From the NCBI GenBank assembly GCA_904066235.2, contig CAJFCV020000004.1, positions 4,836,001-4,900,000 on the forward strand: 64,000 nt of DNA, given 5' to 3'. The stretch is from Bursaphelenchus xylophilus (taxonomy: Eukaryota > Nematoda > Chromadorea > Rhabditida > Aphelenchoididae). This document shows, in pieces, positions 58,561 to 64,000 of the stretch. The position numbers and the translations under genes were made by a program. Positions within the stretch are counted from its first letter, which is position 1, and the number at the start of each line of letters is the position of its first letter. The notes beneath the pieces were generated by a model, which did no database searches, was not told the DNA's origin, and was given only the letters and a program-made list of their open reading frames with translations.

Positions 58561-59101
58561 TCATCTCCTTCAGATATGTACATTACATTCGCAATACCGT
58601 GACCGGTCTTCTTTGCCATTTCTGTGATTCCCTCCACATAAATTCAACTTTCAAATTCGCTTTGTAAATAGGATACCTTTCTGTCGCGGGGTTTATGTGG
58701 CTCCAGAATGTCGCTCTCCGTCCAGGGCTTCTCACTTTTTTGAATCGAATAAATGAATTTATAGTTCTTTCGAAAATGGCCATTTTAATGTCATGGTGAA
58801 TGTAATGTGTGCCAACCATGTTTTTCTAGACCTCTTGCCCTTTTAAATTTCCAGTTTCCCTCCAAATTTCTGCCGGCCGAAAGGTCGCGCACGATTTATG
58901 GCATTTTGATGGGCTTTGTCCGCCTCTCATCGACTACCTACTTCCCGTCCCCACAGTTACTCCCTCCGAATGTTTTGGGTTTCCATTACTCATGAATCTG
59001 GAAAAGGGAAAGGAGAGTTTATGTTTTTTTATTCATTATGGTCAGTTCTGAGATTACTATATATACAGTAGAAAAAATGTTTTAAGATCAAAATAACGTT
59101 C
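58561..59101. other. Spacer between the CDC50 gene and the tRNA
   Basis: About 540 bp of unremarkable sequence, with a minus-strand AATAAA-like word but no supported exon. Confidence 0.5.
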
Positions 59102-59102
59102 A

Positions 59103-59109
59103 AAAAAAG
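59103..59109 (-). terminator. Pol III T-run terminator of the tRNA
   Basis: TTTTTTT on the minus strand begins 6 nt after the tRNA 3' end. Confidence 0.7.
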
Positions 59110-59115
59110 TTATTT

Positions 59116-59188
59116 GCCGCCAGCAGGGGTCGAACCTGCGACCTTGGGCTTATTAGACCCACGCTCTAACCGACTGAGCTATGGCGGC
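59116..59188 (-). tRNA. tRNA-Ile (anticodon AAT)
   Basis: On the minus strand, 73 nt fold as a standard cloverleaf: acceptor GCCGCCA/TGGCGGC, D arm GCTC...GAGC, anticodon stem TGGGT/GCCCA with loop CTAATAA (anticodon AAT), variable loop AGGTC, T arm GCAGGTTCGACCCCTGC. A T7 run (59109-59103) lies just downstream as an RNA polymerase III terminator. There is no intron. Confidence 0.95.
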
Positions 59189-59862
59189 ACACTGGTCGTC
59201 CTGTTTTTGTGGTTTGTGTAAGTGATAAGGTGGGCTGGAGACCGGAAGAGGAACCACTTTGTTGACAGTTCCCCTTCACTATCTGTACGTCTTACTATCA
59301 TTTCCTAAACTAACTTTCCTTACATGACGTCAACAAAAGAAACGATCTTTTTTGCAAAAAATGAAGGGATACGGTTAATTACCCATGTAAACCAAGGTTT
59401 CGGCTGTCCACCCCGATTAGTGTTGGTTGTTGTGTGTCGGCGCCATCGCATAAATCGTTTCTTGACCCATCCATCTTCTCGCTGTAACAATCTGTAAGCG
59501 CTGAGTAATTGCATAACCAGTCGATGTTCTTCTTGATTACTTTGATGTTCTTCTCGATGTTCTTTCTCTTCTTTCCACCCAAAAACATTTCAATCAATGT
59601 GATTTGATAAGAAATCACGCATCGCTGGGTCCCTCGGTCGCCCCCTCCCCTCCCAAAACCCAACTTTTCTTTTTTCCCCAATCAATTTAGTTGTAATTAA
59701 TTACTGTGTAAGTAGTTGTTAATCAATTATCCTTCGGGTTGCAAGACCTCTCTTTTTTCGCGGATTTACCCAATTTTACAGAGGATTATGTTGTAATTGG
59801 CATACAGGTATTATGATTTTCAGCTCACTTGAAATCGTTGTCTGTAGTGTAAATGCGAATGA
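59189..59862 (+). other. Promoter region of the receptor gene
   Basis: About 670 bp with no supported exon. A TTAATTA-rich stretch lies at 59690-59730. Minus-strand frames at 59320-59681 have no splice support. Confidence 0.45.
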
Positions 59863-62800
59863 ATGATAACTCCACACCGACCGAACAGGACGTTTTGTCT
59901 GGCGATTTTTGTTTTTCTTCCCGTTTCTTTTGATCTCAGCCACGCCAAACATGTACAAAGACGATTTCTCGATGAAATGCGTAAGTGTTTGAAGAATGCG
60001 AATTCTTTCTCGCGTCGGCGGAGAGACCATTTTTCGGCGGAGTCATTTTTGATGTCTTTTATAAAAATTACAGCATGTTACAAGGCCCAAAGTTCTTTAC
60101 TACGGTGAAATTAGGCTTGTCACATATGATAAGTTGTAACCTGTTAGTCCCGGTAGCTAAAGAAAATTTTCCAATCGGATTCCCAAAAGCCGAGCCCCCA
60201 AAATGGCTTCCGCCGACAAAAGTCTTGCCGAGCCTTTGCCAATGTGTGAAACGTCAAACTATTGAGACTACCAGATTACATCTTATCAAATACAAAAAAC
60301 CTTATTTCATCCGCAGTAAGGATGTCTGGGCTTTGTAAGAACAGAAAATTACAAAAAAATGCAATTGTGTTGTCTCCGCCGAAAAATGGTCTCTCCGCCG
60401 ACGCGAGAAAATTTTTTTTTGTCTATTCTAAAAACGGTTTTTTGTAAATTAAATTCCAAAAATTTTTTTAGCTCCAGTCCACAAATTGCCCTATAATCAC
60501 AACATAATCCATCTAGACAACTCTACGTACAAGAATTTATGTTACTGTAGCTATGGCGATGACTTTTGCGAGTACAATAAGACCTGTATAAAGCACGGAA
60601 AGGCTGCTTGTTATCATGCAGTGGAAGAAGTAAGACTTTCAGTTCGTATTTTATGTTTTTAGGTGTTTAATCAAGAACTGGGGAGGATGGAAACCTGGCA
60701 TTCTTATGGATGCGCCCCTCTGGAGGGGGGGTCTGATGGCTCCGATCTTACTGTAAGTTGACAATCATAGCCTCCAAGTGGGTCTAAATATTTATTAAAA
60801 ATTTTGTAATTTAATCTTAATTCAAGTGTCAATCGTGGAAGTTATCACACGCAGTTCCCCGAAGTATTGCGTGTTGTTATGAAGGGGCTTACTGTAACTT
60901 GAATATTACCCCACCGGAATATGTAAACGTGCCAATGACTGATGACGAAGGTGAGAATTTATTTTTGTATTTGTGTTATGCTTCTCTTGGCGCAATGAAA
61001 CTTGTATTCAGAGAGCACATTCAAGCTGAGCAATCGGCGAAACGCCCTTTTGATCTTCATGGCGATCGGATCTCTGATTGGCGCGGTTCTCATAATTTGC
61101 GTGATTTTGATGCTCAAATGTCTTAAACGAAATGGTAAGGCAAATCAAAGCATATAATCGTATTACCTCTAATTATAATATTATGTAATGGATATTGTTT
61201 CAGGCAAGTTGAAGAAGTCTTTGCCCAATCAAACCGCTTTACTTGGTCTTGGAGACAATGAAAAGAGTTACTGTGGATCAGAGTGCACTTGGGAGTAAGT
61301 TGACTTCTTACAATAAGGTTCCTTTACCTTCGATTTTACATTTTGTCATTTCAGAAGCGGTTCAGGCTCCGGATCTGGATTAGTCACCCTGAATCAGCGA
61401 ACGATTGCGTTGAATCTTACCATGTTAGAGCTAGTGGCCAGAGGAAGATACGGCGAGGTCCGAAGAGCTATTTACAGGGATTCCATTGTGGCTGTGAAGG
61501 TATGATATACCACATTTTGTATGCTAAATATTATCTTAGACCTTCTACACAACCGAAGAAGAATCCTGGAAAAATGAAAGGGATATTTACCAGACTCAGA
61601 TGCTCAACCACGAAAATATATTACGTAAGTTTATTGTAGCGCCATCGTATGCTTACATTTTGTAGAATATGTGGCGTCCGACATTAGCAGTAATGTCGAT
61701 GCTCTCACTCAGATGTTGTTGATCACAGATTATCATCCATTGGGATCCTTGTACGATTATTTGAGGAAAAGCGAGCCATTGACGTTGAAAGAAGCCTTAG
61801 GGCATATTCAGAGGTAAGAGTGAATCACCTGTTTATATTCATATTTATAGCTCTTTGATATTTACTTTAATCTTGCAGTATATGCGCTGGTCTTGAGCAT
61901 CTTCATAATGCTGTTCATGGGACTGGAAGTCGCCGAAAGCCTCAGATTGCTCACAGGGATCTCAAGTCTAAGAATGTTATAGTCAAAAGAAGAGGAGTCT
62001 GCTGTATCGCTGATTTTGGACTGGCCGTTCGCTTGTGAGTTCCACCACACTCTGAAATGTTATTTTTTAGAGAAGAAGATGTGATTCTCCCTTCAAAATT
62101 GAATGTTCAAGTGGGAACGAAGCGATATATGGCGCCAGAGATTCTAAATAATTCCTTGAATGTCCGAAACTTTGATGAATTCAAGATGGCCGACGTTTAT
62201 TCGTTTGCCTTGGTTATCTGGGAAATAATCAATAGGATACAGGTGAGATCAGTGGCTCATAAAAAGAACCCATTCCCTATTTTAGACTTCCAAAAGCCAT
62301 GGAGCTCCTCGAACTCACAAAAGGATGATCAGTTTCTCATCAAGTTCGGGTATCGCGACAAGTTCCGGGGCTAGTTACGCGCCTCTAAGATATCGGCCTT
62401 CATTTGAGTTGCATCGATCAAGGGACTCTTGTAATACGGCGACAGTAAGAGACGCTAAGCCTTAGCTAAAATCAAATGTATTTTCTAGACGATAGAAGCG
62501 CGACCTCCAAGTCTGCCGTATCAAAATCTAGTGGACAGTGATCCCTCCTTCGATCAGATGAGACAATGTGTTTGTTACGAAAAGAAGAGGCCATTCCTGG
62601 AAGATGAATGGACCAATGGCTCCAATGTAAGGAACTAGCATTTTATTTTCACATAACTATTACTAAGTATTACATAAGCTGTTTTAGGAAGTCCTAAAAG
62701 AGCTGACGGACATGATGAAGGAGTGCTGGGCCGAGCGAGCAAAGAGTAGGCATACTGCTTATAAAATCAAGAAAGAAGTCAACGAATTGATGGAAATCGC

Positions 62801-62903
62801 GAATCTGATCGACGATGAGTCCATTCCGGAAGAGACCAAGGCCCTCCGATCTGATCTTAATTATTCCCAGTCAGTGCTAAATCCCAATGTCAACATCGTT
62901 TAG
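59863..62903 (+). CDS. TGF-beta/BMP type I receptor (SMA-6/DAF-1 class), frame broken by one base
   Basis: Fourteen exons (59863-59980, 60472-60629, 60663-60752, 60827-60950, 61012-61134, 61204-61294, 61355-61499, 61540-61624, 61666-61813, 61879-62034, 62071-62242, 62286-62444, 62489-62627, 62688-62903). The order is: signal peptide (about 1-31); Cys-rich three-finger ectodomain ending [12 protein letters not shown] at about 175-198; GS box SGSGSGSG (236-243); kinase with [12 protein letters not shown] (K283), HRDLKSKN (386-393), DFG (406-408) and APE (434-436). The GS box makes it a type I receptor that phosphorylates R-Smads. Exon 13 contains A5 at 62580-62584 where homologous sequence and the exon phases require four: as given, TGA follows within ten codons. 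Exon 12 (53 codons) inserts a Ser-rich block between helices F and G. About 640 residues if read through. Confidence 0.9.
60006..60410. mobile_element. 405-bp inverted-repeat element (MITE) in receptor intron 1
   Basis: Identical 37-bp inverted repeats lie at 60006-60042 and 60374-60410. The left copy begins TTTCTCGCGTCGGCGGAGAG and contains two CGGCGGAG words. It fills most of the 491-bp first intron of the receptor. The inside shows no protein. The ends are related to the arms of the fold-back element at the right edge of the window. A clear target-site duplication is not visible. Confidence 0.8.
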
Positions 62904-63165
62904 GCCAATATGTCCTTAAGATACGATCTTGACTTTAGGATTTCTTTGTGTACCAAAAATGATTTCGAATACCGGTAATAACTGCTCAATAATTGTAAAT
63001 AGATGTGTTTATTTGGAGAAAAGAAAATTTTTTATTGTACAGGGTGTTTCAAGAAATTTGGCAGAAACTAGTTGCGAATATTTTTGAGCTCTTGCTAGTT
63101 ATCGCGGAAATTCTTTTTGTTTCTAAAACATGACAGCGGGCGGTTTTGTAATGAACAAAAAAAAA
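62904..63165. other. 3' flank of the receptor gene
   Basis: AT-rich 3' UTR region, then ACAGGGTGTTTCAAGAAATT at about 63040, a word resembling the ends of some nematode and insect DNA transposons. Nothing else is supported. Confidence 0.4.
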
Positions 63166-64000
63166 TTTTTTTTCGTCGGCGGAGGGGCCAGTTCTCGGCG
63201 GAGACATTTGGGGCCTTTTTTAAAAATCACACCTTATTACATGGCGGAAACTCTGTTACAGTGGCCGAAATCATGTTTACGTTACACCTCCGTGGATTTT
63301 ACGGTATGCTTTTTTTGCGTTTTCGATTTTACGCAACATCCGCGGAGGCGCGGCGGAGACCTCAGATTTCGGCGGACTTTGTTTTGGGCCCTCGGTTTTT
63401 GCAAATCCATGTTGGAAAAAAGGTTGGGGCGATTTTTTGTTGTCATCCGATGCACAGATGGCAAAAATTTTGTACTTTTTTCCCCCGGCGGAGGATTCGG
63501 CGGAGGCTTTATCAAAGGGTCAAAACAAAAGTTTGACTCTTTTGATAAAGCCTCCGCCGAATCCTCCGCCGATGTGTCCGCCGGACCAAAAAATAAGAAA
63601 AATGGTGTTGCTGTGATGGATTCTTGTAGCTGAGTTTTTTTCCCGGACTCCTAAGACTGTTCTGACCCTTTGATAAAGCCTCCGCCGAATCCTCCGCCGG
63701 GGAAAAAAGTGCGAAATTTTTGCATCTGTGCATCGGATGACAACAAAAAATCACCCCACACTTTTTTCCAACCTGAATTGAATGATCCAAAGGCTCAAAA
63801 CGACGTCCGCCGAAACCTGAGGTCTCCGCCGTGCCTCCGCGGATGAGCGAAAATCGAAAACAAAAAAAAGCATACCGCAAAATCCACGGAGGTTTAACGT
63901 AAACATGATTTTGGCCACTGTAACAGAGTTTCCACGATGTAATAAGGTGTGATTTTTAAAAAAGGCTCCAAATGCCTCCGCCGAGAACTGGCCTCTCCGC
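63166..64000. mobile_element. Large fold-back element, cut by the window edge
   Basis: The left arm starts at TTTTTTTTCGTCGGCGGAGG (about 63166-63185) and runs to about 63530. Its inverted copy runs from about 63660 to 64000, where the window ends inside the outer repeat. The arms match at roughly 85-90 percent by eye, including the words CACACCTTATTACAT, CTCTGTTACAGTGGCC and CCTCCGCCGAATCCTCCGCC. A second small hairpin (GGCGGAGGCTTTATCAAA and its complement) lies at about 63493-63572 in the centre. Open frames inside are by-products of the GC-rich repeats. Related to the intron MITE at 60006-60410 through the shared CGTCGGCGGAG ends. Confidence 0.85.

Noticed and set aside
59116..59188. Functional link between tRNA-Ile and isoleucyl-tRNA synthetase because both lie in the window
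   Set aside because: They are 9 kb apart with unrelated genes between; tRNA genes are scattered, so coincidence is the simpler reading.
63117..63880. Open frames inside the fold-back element
   Set aside because: They come from GC-rich inverted repeats, appear on both arms and strands, and have no protein features.

Overview
This is nuclear DNA from a nematode. The evidence is four cuticle collagen genes with the nematode N-terminal domain and an RNKR processing site, a DAF-1/SMA-6-type TGF-beta type I receptor, a nematode-style globin, many very short introns (32-60 bp) with TTTCAG-like acceptors, and a eukaryotic tRNA-Ile(AAT). I cannot name the species. No plasmid, phage, CRISPR or bacterial operon structure is present.

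Layout. 1-15 kb is gene-poor and AT-rich. It holds a 3'-truncated minus-strand gene (one internal exon at 70-277 and two candidate alternative first exons at 2365-2502 and 8533-8607) and a decayed mariner-like element (5101-6304). 15.0-21.1 kb is a satellite of about 38 tandem 158/159-bp units. 21.5-29.4 kb carries three plus-strand genes: a LARGE/B4GAT1-like glycosyltransferase, a VGLL4/Tgi-like TEAD cofactor with two TDU motifs, and a globin with an alternative first exon. 30.8-35.0 kb is a minus-strand STAC-like SH3 adaptor. 39.8-43.5 kb is a minus-strand secreted protein ending in a calcium-binding EGF domain. 43.9-45.3 kb is a plus-strand catalytically dead pepsin-like protein. 45.6-50.3 kb holds thoc-7 and cytosolic isoleucyl-tRNA synthetase on the minus strand, spaced like an operon. 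50.6-56.9 kb is the collagen cluster (two minus, two plus). 57.2-58.6 kb is a CDC50/TMEM30 flippase subunit, 59.1 kb a tRNA-Ile, and 59.9-62.9 kb the TGF-beta/BMP type I receptor. The window ends inside a large fold-back repeat related to an inverted-repeat element in the receptor's first intron.

Beyond the genes, three layers of short-motif structure stand out. (1) A self-complementary 11-mer, TGCAC(A/T)GTGCA, occurs in dense clusters at 23.2-24.8 kb and 42.1-42.7 kb. In both places the clusters bracket a core full of TTGTCGC/GCGACAA. (2) A second palindrome of the form TGCCCTNAGGGCA, resembling an AP-2 site, is scattered about 35 times. (3) GC-rich fold-back repeats built on CGGCGGAG lie at the right end. 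The receptor carries a symmetric 159-bp exon that inserts a Ser-rich block into its kinase domain, and one extra A in a homopolymer that breaks its frame.

Most genes are housekeeping (tRNA charging, mRNA export, lipid flipping) or body-wall/cuticle biology (collagens, a BMP-type receptor that in nematodes commonly controls body size). I see no functional cluster beyond the collagens and the possible iars-thoc pair.
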